From Mikania micrantha (Eukaryota > Streptophyta > Magnoliopsida > Asterales > Asteraceae): DNA of 64,000 bases. Where the stretch lies: positions 30,389,415 to 30,453,414 of the forward strand of contig CM018694.1 of the NCBI GenBank assembly GCA_009363875.1, given 5' to 3'. The notes under the pieces are model-generated. The model worked only from the letters and a program-made list of their open reading frames with translations, ran no database searches and was not told the DNA's origin. Both the position numbers and the translations under genes were made by a program. Below are positions 1 to 10,455 of the stretch, piece after piece. The stretch's first letter is position 1. Each line of letters begins with the position of its first letter.

Positions 1-1194
1 GTTTTAAACCATTTTTGATATTTTGATCATATCTCATTCGTTTTAACTCCGATTCGACTCGTTCAAGTTGCGTTGGAACCGTAACGAAATCCCGAACAAA
101 ATAAAATAATAAAACTTATATCTTAACTCGAAAACCTGATCGCGTATAATTACGTATGTTTAAACGAAATCGCGTATACTTTTATGATTTAACTGAATGA
201 ACTAAAAATCGTGCATACTTTCGTATGAACGTTTCTAACAATTTAATATAAGTGTGTTGACACTTATATGACTACAATCAAGATTTTAACATTTCAAATA
301 ACGACACGTTATTATAATTTCACAGATCCTTCGTAGAAGTTATTCTACGTACTCTCGCGAACACGTGATCATTCTGTTTGCTATCAAAGGTGCGTACACG
401 GCCCCTTTCTTATTTTAACTGTTTTGGGGGAGAAAACATGTGCAACAAACACTTTTAGATACATATCACTTGCATGAGTTAGCTGTTTACATTAAGTGCA
501 AACATAACATTACAAAGCCTTACATTTCGAACCGTTTAGTTTGCCGTAGCGCAAAGCGTGGTAGTTGGAAATAGATCTATTAGGTTTGACAAACCTCACT
601 TGGTAGATGGGATCTACGCAGGTGTTTGACTGACCAAACACACATTACTATTGTTTGTGCTAGACAATAGTGGCAAGGCAAAAACATGCTATAGCATGGC
701 AATCGTCAGCTTCGGTGTCGACCACTTATGTAAATAGTATAATGACTAGCTATCATGACTATGCAACGTGTGATTATGTGATCTACAAACATTTCTTACA
801 AACAGCTTGTTCAAATATTTGGTTCAAATATTTGTGATTATTCATACAAACCTGTGTATGCACCAACCTTTGTGTTGACTTGATTTACATGTTTTCTCAG
901 GACACTAAGGCACAAGCAAGGACAAGCAGGGACTAGGACGTTGAGTCTCATGCATACAGTTTACGATAGTTGTTGATTTAAAACATTGAACATTGTATTT
1001 ATGGTTCTGCAATAGTTATTTTCTATTATTAGCTTTCGACGCTTTCGCAAATATTAAACTTTGATTTTACAGTTTTAGACTAAAGTATGTTTGAAAATCA
1101 TATAGAGGTCTTCGTTATGTCTAATGATCTGAGATCCTGGTTTGTCACGTCCCAAACGATATGATTCCGTTAGTTGAAAATTGGGGGTGTGACA
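1..1194 (+). repeat. 5' LTR of element A (3' portion only)
   Basis: Matches 8327-9520 base for base in length with about 14 substitutions (about 1.2 percent, counted by eye). It ends in TGTGACA immediately before GAT and the primer binding site. The first roughly 1.1 kb of this LTR lies outside the window. Confidence 0.95.
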
Positions 1195-1197
1195 GAT

Positions 1198-1210
1198 TGG
1201 TATCAGAGCC
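1198..1210 (+). other. Primer binding site of element A
   Basis: TGGTATCAGAGCC, complementary to the 3' end of initiator methionine tRNA, three bases (GAT) after the LTR end. This is the usual minus-strand primer site of plant gypsy elements. Confidence 0.93.
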
Positions 1211-1213
1211 ATT

Positions 1214-1257
1214 GGTTATAGCGAATTAGGTTTGCATTGGTAGATCTAGACTATAAC
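1214..1257 (+). other. PBS-proximal leader hairpin, element A
   Basis: GGTTATAG at 1214-1221 can pair with CTATAAC at 1251-1257. The same pair of words stands next to the PBS in elements B, C and E, which supports a conserved RNA structure. A function in packaging, dimerisation or priming is only inferred. Confidence 0.6.
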
Positions 1258-1328
1258 TGTTAGACATTAGACACACTTGCTTACACGATAGTTTGCATAG
1301 CAATTACATATGGTATTATGTAACAAAC

Positions 1329-1682
1329 ATGGCATCACCATCCACACCTACTAGTGATATAGAAAATTAAGTTGCATCTTCACCAGCATCCAAGAAGAGG
1401 CGACCTGAGCCAATGGATGACATGATTCACTAAGATGAGGAGATACACAAACAACCGAGGGAGAACGACCAGTATTGGCATTGATTCCCTGATTTCATTC
1501 GCAGCTGGGTGCGTGAGGAGCGAGTACTTTCACCACCTACTCCTGACACTACTACTAGTAGTTGGACATTACCTAAGATATCCACAGACTAAGCATTTGC
1601 AGCTTTTGTTACACGTGTGAATCGGGAGATTCACAACATGCGAGAGGCAGCTGAATAGATCACTAGATTACTAAAGGGATGA
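1329..1682 (+). pseudogene. Degenerate N-terminal gag ORF of element A
   Basis: An ATG at 1329 opens one frame that reads as a plausible charged and serine/proline-rich protein for about 117 codons but holds several TAA, TGA and TAG codons before 1682. The composition is protein-like (an early KKRRPEP basic stretch, a helical tail before the repeat array), which is why I take it as a decayed gene. It does not resemble the MPPR-type Gag N terminus of B, C and E, so A may have a divergent Gag or an unrelated leader ORF. Gag identity is inferred from position between PBS and protease. Confidence 0.5.
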
Positions 1683-1945
1683 AATAGGTTCCATGATTCA
1701 CAAAAACAAGTCAAGGGATGAAATGGGCTCTTTGACTCACTAACACAAGTCAGGAGATGAAATAGGCTCTGTGACTCACTAAAACAAGTCAGGGGATGAA
1801 TTAGGCCCTACGACTCACTCAAACAAGTCAATGAATGAAATAGATCACTAAGACTCACTCGAACAAGTCAGGGGATGAAATAGGCCCTATGGCTCACTCA
1901 ACGAGTCAACCGATGAAATAAACTCAATGACTCAAACAATACCAT
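1676..1945 (+). repeat. 39-bp minisatellite inside the gag region of A
   Basis: About seven imperfect copies of a 39-bp unit, starting near 1676, 1715, 1754, 1793, 1832, 1872 and 1910, each with GATGAAAT near its start and ACTCACT later. The period is 13 codons. In the frame of the preceding ORF the early units read as a repeat containing DSLKQV, each with TGA at the same place. A coding coiled-coil repeat that later decayed is one reading; a non-coding minisatellite is the other. Confidence 0.85.
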
Positions 1946-3190
1946 TCCTTAGCTTGGAACTATATCTACTAGTTCCACTAAATTCTTAGTTCAGGTAGAT
2001 GATCTGTCACTCTTTACAACATTGACATTAGTTAACAAGGTTGTGGTTTTAGCCTTGTTAGGAAAACATCAAGTTTCTTTCAAACTCCTCGACAACATTC
2101 TTATAGCTCTTGGTACTTCCACATGTACGGTTTACAAGAATCACATTCGGAACTCATCAACTGTAAGATGAGAATTCAAACCTAACGTCTTGTTACACTT
2201 GAAGTGCCACCAAACGGACACTATCACTCAAGTTAAGAAGAACTAGAGTGATCGTGCGGGAAAGATTTCCGTTACCGGTACATACGTAAAGGCAAATTAC
2301 ATTATATGAAAACATTGGTGACTTCTAATGTGAGTTAACTATCAACTTCGGAACTTACGAGAGATACATCGACTACAAGGTGGTCAACTCCAAAAAGCTA
2401 CACTAACACTCACACAATGAGTGTCTCGACATCAGGCTACATAAGAAAAACACGCTCAAGCCAAGTAGCTATCCTTGAAGGATGTGTACTAGACCCTATA
2501 CTAGCATTCAACTCAAGTAACTATCCGTAAGTATTTCTTTGGATAGACTATCCAATCATACATCATGTGACTATTGTCTGAATCTTGATGTCCTGAATAA
2601 ACTCTGAATCCCACAAAAACCAAATAGCTCAAGGTAGGAAGAACTAGAATCCTTATGTAAGGTAAATTGACGATCATGGTGCGCAACGTAATCGTGAATT
2701 TACCGGTACGCATGAATTCTGGCAAATTCTATTGTGAGTCTATTTTCGAAATATCCGCCTATCCTTCATTCTGGTAGTTGAGACGAATTCCGTTAACATA
2801 TCGGGATTCTAACATAACATTCATCAAATTTCCAGCCGTAGCTCTGGCTACTCTGTGATCATAAGACTCTTATAGGGAGACTTTGCACTCCACTTGGATA
2901 ACTTCAAAAGTATGTCAAAACATCTACTTGTGAACATTTGTAAAGATTCCCTATCAAACGAAGAACGAAAACTGATATTATGTGTCTACCGAGCAGAGTT
3001 CTCTATGACCACAACAACAACAAGAAACACTCAAAGGATGCTTTGGATGCAAGAAGCCAGGGCATTTCAATTGTACCGCACTGGTATTAACAACAAAAGG
3101 AACGAAAACAATGGTCTCAGGGACAAGCCTTCATGATCATAAGAAGCATAGAGAAAGGCTCGGCCTCACTGCAAGTACATATGTGATAAA
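1946..3190 (+). pseudogene. Unrecognised remainder of the gag region of A
   Basis: No open frame of useful length and no intact CCHC knuckle is visible. Two stretches near 2220-2320 and 2625-2740 share blocks (AAGAAGAACTAGA-like, then TTACCGGTAC), suggesting an old direct duplication. Position between the minisatellite and protease implies it replaces the Gag C terminus. No function can be assigned. Confidence 0.45.
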
Positions 3191-4147
3191 CAAAGGTTAT
3201 GATCTGTGTTGTTGGATACTGGAACATAAATGAGCTTTATATCTAATGAATTTAGTGGAATACTTGCCATAACCTTAACACCATTAGGGGTTGAATACAA
3301 TGTAGAACTAGCTGATGGCAAGTTAATCACAGTAGAACATATTCTCAAAGGTTGTTTCATAGACTTGATGGGTCAAACACTGGACATTGACCTTATGCCT
3401 ATCGCATTAGGCAGTTTTGATGTAGTCATAGGCATGGACTGGTTGTTCAAACACCAGGCTGAAACAGTAGGCTATCAAAAGATCGTTCGTATACCGCTTT
3501 CATATGGAGAAACACTGTATGTACAAGGTGAGAAGAGCAGTACGCCACTGTGTCTCATATCTTGTGTGAAAGCACACAAATGTCTGCGTAAAGGTCATAC
3601 GGTAGTTATAACACTTATAACTGAGAAGCCGGTAGTTGAGAAGAAGATAGAAGACATTCCAATAGTTTGGGAATTTCCAGAAGTATTTCCAGAAGATCTA
3701 CCAGGATTACCGCCTATCAGACAGGTGGAATTTCGAATCGACCTTACACCAGACGCAGCACCGATAGTTAGGGCGCCTTATCGACTTGCACCATCTGAGA
3801 TGCAAGAGTTATCTACACAACTGCAAGAGTTGTTGGATAAGGGCTTTATACGACCTAGTTTTTCACCGTGGGGAGCTCCAGTCTTATTTGTTAAGAAAAA
3901 GGACGGGAATTTCCGTATGTGTATTGATTACCGGGAACTGAACAAGGTTACTATCAAAAACCGGTATCCGTTACCTAGAATTGATGATCTGTTCGATCAG
4001 TTGCAAGGTTCGAGTTACTACTCGAAGATTGATCTCAGATTGGGTTATCATCAACTCAGAGTTCAAGAAGAAGATATTCCAAAGACAGCATTCAGAACGC
4101 GCTATGGCCATTATGAGTTTTTTTTTTGGTCATGCCATTTGGGTTGA
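3191..4147 (+). pseudogene. pol: Protease and N-terminal reverse transcriptase of element A
   Basis: The aspartic protease motif appears as DTGT at 3215-3226 followed directly by a TAA, after which an ATG at 3230 reopens the same frame. The downstream protease part (GSFDVVIGMDWL) and the linker to RT (VFPEDLPGLPP) are clear, then RT motifs WGAPVLFVKKKDG and IDYRELNK near residues 215-240 of the 305-codon open stretch. The frame ends in a run of ten T at 4118-4127 where the conserved YGHYEF segment breaks. DTGT instead of DTGA, the stop and the frameshift make the product non-functional. Confidence 0.88.
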
Positions 4148-6504
4148 CAAACGCTCCAGCTGTATTCATGGATCTCATGAATCGTGTTTGTAAACCTTAT
4201 CTTGACAAGTTTGTCATAGTTTTCATTGATGACATTCTCATCTATTCTCAGACTGAGGAGGAGCATGCTGAACATCTCCGATTGCTGCTAGAGTTATTGA
4301 AACAAGAACAACTGTACGCTAAGTTCTCGAAATGTGACTTCTGGATGCGAGAAGTACAATTCTTGGGTCATATAGTCAATGAAAAGCGTATATGTGTTGA
4401 TCCAGCAAAGATTGAGGCGATTAAGAATTGGGAAGCACCAAAGACCCCTACCGAGGTACGACAATTCCTTGGTTTGGCGGGTTACTACCGACGATTCATT
4501 GAGGGATTCTCAAAAATCGGTCGACCGCTTACAGCTCTTACGCACAAGGGAACGAAGTATAACTGGACGGATAAACAGGAAGCTGCATTCCAATTATTGA
4601 AACAGAAACTCTGCAGTGCACCGATTCTGTCCTTACCAGAAGGGACGGAAGACTTTGTGGTGTATTGTGATGCATCTGCACAGGGTGTGTTGATGCAATG
4701 TGATAAAGTGATTGCTTACGCTTCAAGGCAACTACGACCACACGAAAAGAATTACACTACCCATGACTTGGGGTTAGGAGCAGTGGTTTTTGCTTTGAAG
4801 ATTTGGAGGCATTACCTATATGGAACTAAATGTACCATTTACACTGATCATAAGATTTTGCAACATATCTTTGATCAGAAGGAGCTTAATATGAGACAGC
4901 GACGGTGGGTTGAGTTGTTGAACGACTACGAATGCGCAATCAAGTACCATCCGGGAAAAGCTAATGTGGTAGCTGACGCTTTAAGTAGAAAAGACACAAC
5001 AGGAACAAGACGGGTTCGCGCACTTATGATGACAATACATACTGACTTACCTGACAAGGTACGCAATGCTCAGCTCGAGGCCTTGAAAAAGGAAAACTTG
5101 GTACATGAATCCTTACGAGGAATGGAAGAACAGTTGGATGTTAAGGCTGATGAAATTCGTTATTTCATTAATCGACTCTGGATACCTTTGTACGGAGGTT
5201 TAAGGGAACTCGTGATGGATGAAGCACACAAGTCCAGATATTCAGTCCATCCGGGATCAGACAAGATGTATCATGACTTGAAGGCACTGTATTGGTGGCC
5301 TCACATGAAAGCTGACATTGCTAAGTATGTTAGCAAATGTTTGACTTGTTCGAAAGTCAAAGTTGAATATCAGAAACCATCTGGTTTGCTGCAACAACCA
5401 GAAATACCAATGTGGAAATGGGAACAGATTTCGATGGACTTCATTACTAAATTACCCCGTACACCAAGTGGTTGTGATACGATATGGGTAATTGTCGATC
5501 GATTAACGAAATCTGCACATTTCCTAGCAATCAAGGAAACCGACAAGATGGAGAAACTGACTCGTATTTACATCAAGGAAGTGGTAGCACGACATGGCGT
5601 GCCAATTTCTATCATATCAGATCGGGATGCTCGATTTACTTCAAACTCTTGGAAGTCACTTCATAAGTCATTGGGAACTCGTTTGGATATGATTACCGCC
5701 TATCATCCACAGACCGACGGTCAAAGTGAACGTACGATTCAAACGCTCGAGGATATGTTACGAGCTTGTGTAATTGACTTTGGTGATAGCTGGGAAAATC
5801 ACTTACCGTTAGTGGAATTCTCTTACAACAATAGTTATCATACAAGTATTCAAGCAGCACCGTTTGAAGCTTTGTATGGTCGCAAATGTCGTTCACCAGT
5901 TTGTTGGGCTGAGATTGGTGACAGTCAAATTACAGGTCCTGAACTAGTACACGAGACGACTGAGAAGATTGTACAAATCCGGAACCGTATGGCAGCGGCC
6001 CGGGATCGACAGAAGAGTTATGCTGACAAGCGTCGTAAACCATTGGAATTCCAAGTAGGAGACCGAGTTCTTCTAAAGGTATCACCTTGGAAAGGTGTGA
6101 TACGATTTGGCAAGCGCGGGAAGCTTAGTCCACGTTACGTAGGACCTTTTGAGATCCTGAAAAGGATTGGTCCGGTTGCGTATCAACTCAAACTACCGGA
6201 GGAACTCAGTGGAGTTCATGATGTTTTTCATGTATCGTATTTAAAGAAATGTCTTTCTGATGAGACATTGATTGTACCATTGGAAGAAATACAAGTAGAT
6301 GAACAGTTACGATTCATTGAAGAACCAGCGGAAATCATGGACCGGGAGGTCAAACAGCTGAAACAAAGTAAGATTCCGATAGTCAAAGTCCGGTGGAATT
6401 CAAGACGTGGTCCTGAATTCACATGGGAAAGAGAAGACCAAATGATGAGGAAGTATCCTCATCTGTTCAAAACAACAACTGCAAACATTGAGAAGGTACG
6501 TTAA
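4126..6504 (+). pseudogene. pol: RT, RNase H, integrase and chromodomain of element A
   Basis: Continues pol in a new frame after the T-run. The 792-codon stretch holds RT (MPFGLTNAPAVF, FIDDILIYS near residues 33-41), RNase H (VVYCDAS, TDHKILQHI), the integrase HHCC zinc region (CLTCSKVK), the catalytic core with D in MDFITKLP, D in ISDRDARF and E in QSERTIQTLEDML, then the GPF/Y-like region (YVGPFEIL) and a C-terminal chromodomain-like block (EIMDREVKQLK, FTWEREDQM). It ends at TAA 6502-6504. Part of the RNase H motif differs from relatives: two residues are missing around QGVLMQ. Uninterrupted apart from the upstream frameshift. Confidence 0.9.
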
Positions 6505-6540
6505 ATTTCGGGACGAAATTTCCTTCAACAAGGGGATGAT
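6503..6540 (+). other. Stem-loop and first polypurine-like tract of element A
   Basis: AAATTTCGGGACGAAATTT forms a stem with a GGA loop directly over the pol stop codon, followed by CAACAAGGGGATGA and TGTGATA. This is the order found before the 3' LTR in B, C and E. In A it is repeated at 7167-7203, where the LTR actually seems to begin. Confidence 0.65.
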
Positions 6541-7166
6541 GTGATACTTCACACACCAATACTTTCAAATTTCAAACCGTAAGCACAAACATTTTATACA
6601 ATTGGTTTTGTTACAAACAATTGTGTTGAACACAAACACTTTCAAGCATGATTAGTTACCATCAAGGTGCTACATTACATTTTATGTGCTACATTTAATG
6701 TGTTACATCACATTGTAGTACAAACATTATTAGTTACATACACTTTACTATGTACGAGGTTACATAGTAGGTGCTACATTACATTTTATGTGCTACATTT
6801 AATGTGTTACATCACATTGTAGTACAAACATTATTAGTTACATACACTTTACTATGTACGAGGTTACATAGTACTAACAATTACAAACATTTGCTATGTG
6901 CGAGGTTACATAGTACAGTATGATTAAACACGAACAATCACAGTTAGGTGCACTAACTGGGGTGCATACGAACAGTTACATGGAACGATCACACGTAGGG
7001 GTGATGTTGCCAAACATTGAACATAGAACGACCGCACTTAGGTGTGGTGTTGTAAACATTGAACTTTGTGCATGAGTACACACAAGTACACAGAATGATC
7101 AAATATCACACTAACATGTACACTATGAACTCACAAGTAGTGTCCTAACTACTTCTAACATTTAAC
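6541..7166 (+). other. Spacer between the two polypurine-like tracts of A
   Basis: No coding potential. It contains the 104-bp tandem duplication described separately and repeated short blocks ending in GAACGATC/ACTTAGGTG-like words near 6940-7060. It may be duplicated non-coding sequence, or the true start of a longer LTR if the LTR begins at 6540. Confidence 0.5.
6666..6873 (+). repeat. 104-bp tandem duplication
   Basis: Two near-identical copies, 6666-6769 and 6770-6873, each starting GGTGCTACATTACATTT and ending near GGTTACATAGTA. A third partial match to the end of the unit follows near 6893-6915. Confidence 0.9.
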
Positions 7167-7203
7167 AATTTTCGGGACGAAAATTCCTTCAACAAGGGGA
7201 AGA
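7167..7203 (+). other. Stem-loop and polypurine tract of element A
   Basis: AATTTTCGGGACGAAAATT (7167-7185) is a longer-stemmed version of the copy at 6503, followed by CAACAAGGGGAAGA, the likely plus-strand primer, and then TGTGACAATCCG, which is taken as the LTR start. Confidence 0.75.
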
Positions 7204-9520
7204 TGTGACAATCCGACATTTCCGGATTAACTCCGTTAACCAAAACTAACTCGAATCACACGAAATTGAACAATATCAAATTAGAAGGATTAAATTTGAA
7301 CAAAACGAACATACAAACACTTAAATTAAGAGGATTTAACTTGTAATTAGTTAAATTATACAAGTTTGGCTTTAAATGTCAAAATTGGTTTATGAAACTT
7401 GGAGGAAATGTGAAATTTATATTTAATCACCATAATTAATTGAATTTAGCACTCATAATCATCATATTGATGACTATAAACGGTTACTACACATTGTTAC
7501 ACCCATTAATTACCAAATTAAACCCAATTGCAACTAAAAAGTCTAGAACCGTCGTGGATCATCAACATACACATAATTGAACTTTAACAATCTGAATTAA
7601 AAACCAAATCAAATAGCATCTGTAGTTTCAGAAGGTTCCGATCAAACAAATTCCTATGACAATTTTGTTTAAAAACATCGAATTATATGATGAGTGCTCT
7701 AGGGTTCTTAACGTGAAAAGGAGTTGGGGGTTTTGATTCAAATGAGATTTAAAATCCAATTCACTTATACAGAAGGTTTAGAAAACATCCCTTTAATGAT
7801 TCACCTATACTGATTTTATCAAACAACAACAAATTCTATGAATTCGATTTGAGACTTTTTCGATTAAAAACGATATGGGGTTCTTGGGTTAGATGATAAT
7901 AATAATTGAATTAATTGGTACAAAGAGGGTCGGAAATTCTAGTATAATGAAAACCCTATGAATTTAAGATCAAGTGATCATCAATTCGATCGATTTGAAT
8001 TAGAAATTGATGAGTTGGGGTTCGAACATGTGCATGGCGGATTAACCAAGTTATATTGATTTAGTTTTGGAATTAAAAACACATACATGATCGTCTGAAT
8101 CTGTAGAACAATAACCCCATGGGTTTGGGACCGATTGGGTTCGAACTGGGGTTCAATTGGGAACCACTTGGTTCGGTTGAATAAAACAAAGGAAAACCAA
8201 ATCTTTGATTGATTAAAACCAGTTGAATAGGAATCTGTTAACGAAATTGGAAACAGAGGAGATGGTAGGGAGTGTGTAATGTGGAAGGGAGGTCGCGGGT
8301 TCGAACCCGGCCCCAACTATTTTTGAGTTTTAAACCATTTTTGATATTTTAATCATATCTCATTCGTTTTAACTCCGATTCGACTCGTTCAAGTTGCGTT
8401 GGAACCGTAACGAAATCCCGAACAAAATAAAATAATAAAATTTATATCTTAACCCGAACACCTGATCGCGTATAATTACGTGTGTTTAAACGAAATCGCG
8501 TATACTTTTATGATTTAACTGAATGAACTAAAAATCGTGCATACTTTCGTATGAACGTTTCTAACAATTTAATATAAGTGTGTTGACACTTATATGACTA
8601 CAATCAAGATTCTAACATTTCAAATAACGACACGTTATTATAATTTCACAGATCCTTCGTAGAAGTTATTCTACGTACTCTCGCGAACACGTGATCATTC
8701 TGTTTGCTATCAAAGGTGCGTACACGGCCCCTTTCTTATTTTAACTGTTTTGGGGGAGAAAACATGTGCAACAAACACTTTTAGATACATATCACTTGCA
8801 TGAGTTAGCTGTTTACATTAAGTGCAAACATAGCATTACAAAGCCTTACATTTCGAACCGTTTAGTTTGCCTTAGCGCAAAGCGTGGTAGTTGGAAATAG
8901 ATCTATTAGGTTTGACAAACCTCACTTGGTTGATGGGATCTACGCAGGTGTTTGACTGACCAAACACACATTACTATTGTTTGTGCTAGACAATAGTGGC
9001 AAGGCAAAAACATGATATAGCATGGCAATCGTCAGCTTCGGTGTCGACCACTTATGTAAATAGTATAATGACTAGCTATCATGACTATGCAACGTGTGAT
9101 TATGTGATCTACAAACATTTCTTACAAACAGCTTGTTCAAATATTTGGTTCAAATATTTGTGATTATTCATACAAACTTGTGTATGCACCAACGTTTGTG
9201 TTGACTTGATTTACATGTTTTCTCAGGACACTAAGGCACAAGCAAGGACAAGCAGGGACTAGGACGTTGAGTCTCATGCATACAGTTTACGATAGTTGTT
9301 GATTTAAAACATTGAACATTGTATTTATGGTTCTGCAATAGTTATTTTCTATTATTAGTTTTCGACGCTTCCGCAAATATTAAACTTTGATTTTACAGTT
9401 TTAGACTAAAGTATGTTTGAAAATCATATAGAGGTCTTCGTTATGTCTAATGATCTGAGATCCTGGTTTGTCACGTCCCAAACGATATGATTCCGTTAGT
9501 TGAAAATTGGGGGTGTGACA
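7204..9520 (+). repeat. 3' LTR of element A
   Basis: About 2.3 kb from TGTGACAATCCG to TGTGACA. The right half (8327-9520) is confirmed by the 5' LTR copy; the left boundary rests on the polypurine tract and the TG start. At 8298-8308 it carries GGTTCGAACCC, identical to a Pol III B box. A direct repeat TTCAAATATTT occurs twice near 9135. Confidence 0.88.
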
Positions 9521-10003
9521 AATCTTGTACCAAATAATTATTTTATAACCGATTTTTAGCTGAAAAATTAGTAAATATTAAAACCTGCTAAAATAATCAA
9601 CTTTTAGTTAATAATAGTTATTTTAGATGATATTTGGTTCATTGTGTTAGTTTTAACCGAGTAAGACACAGATATGATCTGTTGTATTTAAATTTACCGG
9701 TTAACGTTTTATTTTACGGTTTTACATCGTTAACTCAAATTCTTCACTTATGAATTATTATTTTAAGCTAAACTAATCATATTGGCTAAATTAACTAACC
9801 GAGTCGTCATAAATGTTCGTTTCAGCTAGTTTATTGCAAAGTAGAGTTTATAAAATGCAAAATAATTCATTTTAAAAGAAATACATTTTGCTAGATTGAA
9901 AATAAATTTTAAATTATTAAGTGTATGACAGATAATCGTAGCCAACTTTAAATGTATTAACGGTGTTAAGTTAAGTCAAACCTTAAAGTTGACGGATGTC
10001 ACA
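9521..10003 (-). repeat. Left (3') LTR of B, part right of the A insertion
   Basis: Matches 17302-17679 plus 30591-30617. It contains a stretch of about 84 bases near 9787-9870 that is missing from the right LTR at about 17567. In the plus strand it ends GGATGTCACA, so the LTR starts TGTGACATCC in the element's own sense. Confidence 0.92.
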
Positions 10004-10033
10004 GTCTCCCCTAGTTAATTTCGTCCCGAAATT
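10004..10033 (-). other. Polypurine tract and stem-loop of element B
   Basis: Plus strand GTCTCCCCTAGTT then AATTTCGTCCCGAAATT (10017-10033). In the element's sense this is the conserved stem-loop, then AACTAGGGGAGAC as plus-strand primer next to the LTR. Confidence 0.85.
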
Positions 10034-10455
10034 CAACTTATGTTATGGTCGACTCGTGCATCTGTGAAGAGTTGTGGATATTTAAGCTTCATTTGATCAT
10101 CTCGTTCCCAGGTAAATTCAGGTCCACGCTTGGATTCCCATCAATCCTTGACTATTGGTATTCGGTTGCGTTTGAGCTTTTTCTCTCCACGGTCCATGAT
10201 CTCTACGGGTTTCTCCACAAAGTGCATCGACTCATCAATGTACACGTCATCAAGAGGAATATGGAGGTTCTCATTGGCTAAGCATTTCTTGAGGTTGGAC
10301 ACGTGAAATGTAGGATGAATGTTGCTAAGCTCTTGTGGTAGCTCGAGCTTGTAAGCCACCTTTCCAATTCTTTCAAGAATTTTGAATGGTCCTACATAAC
10401 GAGGTGCTAGCTTTCCATTCTTCCCAAATCGGACTACTCCTTTCCAAGGGGACAC
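10034..10455 (-). pseudogene. pol: Integrase C terminus and chromodomain of element B
   Basis: A 104-codon open stretch (10141-10455) reads from VSPWKGVVRFGK through YVGPFKILERIG to EIMDRGEKKLKR, the GPF/Y and chromodomain-like end of Tekay Pol. Its frame is shifted relative to the integrase core upstream in sense (10647-12647), and a stop follows IPIVKD; the last block (FTWERDDQMKLKYP) is readable beyond it towards 10034. It is therefore a broken tail, not a gene of its own. Confidence 0.85.

Larger units (their letters stand above)
1..9520 (+). mobile_element. Gypsy element A (Tekay-like chromovirus), 5' end outside window
   Basis: A plus-strand Ty3/gypsy retrotransposon. The window opens inside its 5' LTR; the PBS follows at 1198, a degenerate gag region runs to about 3200, pol from about 3200 to 6504, and the 3' LTR ends at 9520. 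It interrupts the left LTR of element B: the B sequence that resumes at 9521 matches B's other LTR from 17302 onward. The five bases after A are AATCT, so the same five should stand before A's 5' LTR outside the window. The two 1194-bp LTR segments visible (1-1194 and 8327-9520) have equal length and about 14 differences by eye, so the insertion is recent although gag is ruined. Confidence 0.93.

Noticed and set aside
8290..8312. Complete tRNA gene
   Set aside because: Only a T-arm-like piece; no acceptor stem, D-arm or anticodon arm could be drawn around it.
7981..8316. 111-codon minus-strand ORF in A's LTR
   Set aside because: No known motif and it lies in non-coding LTR sequence.
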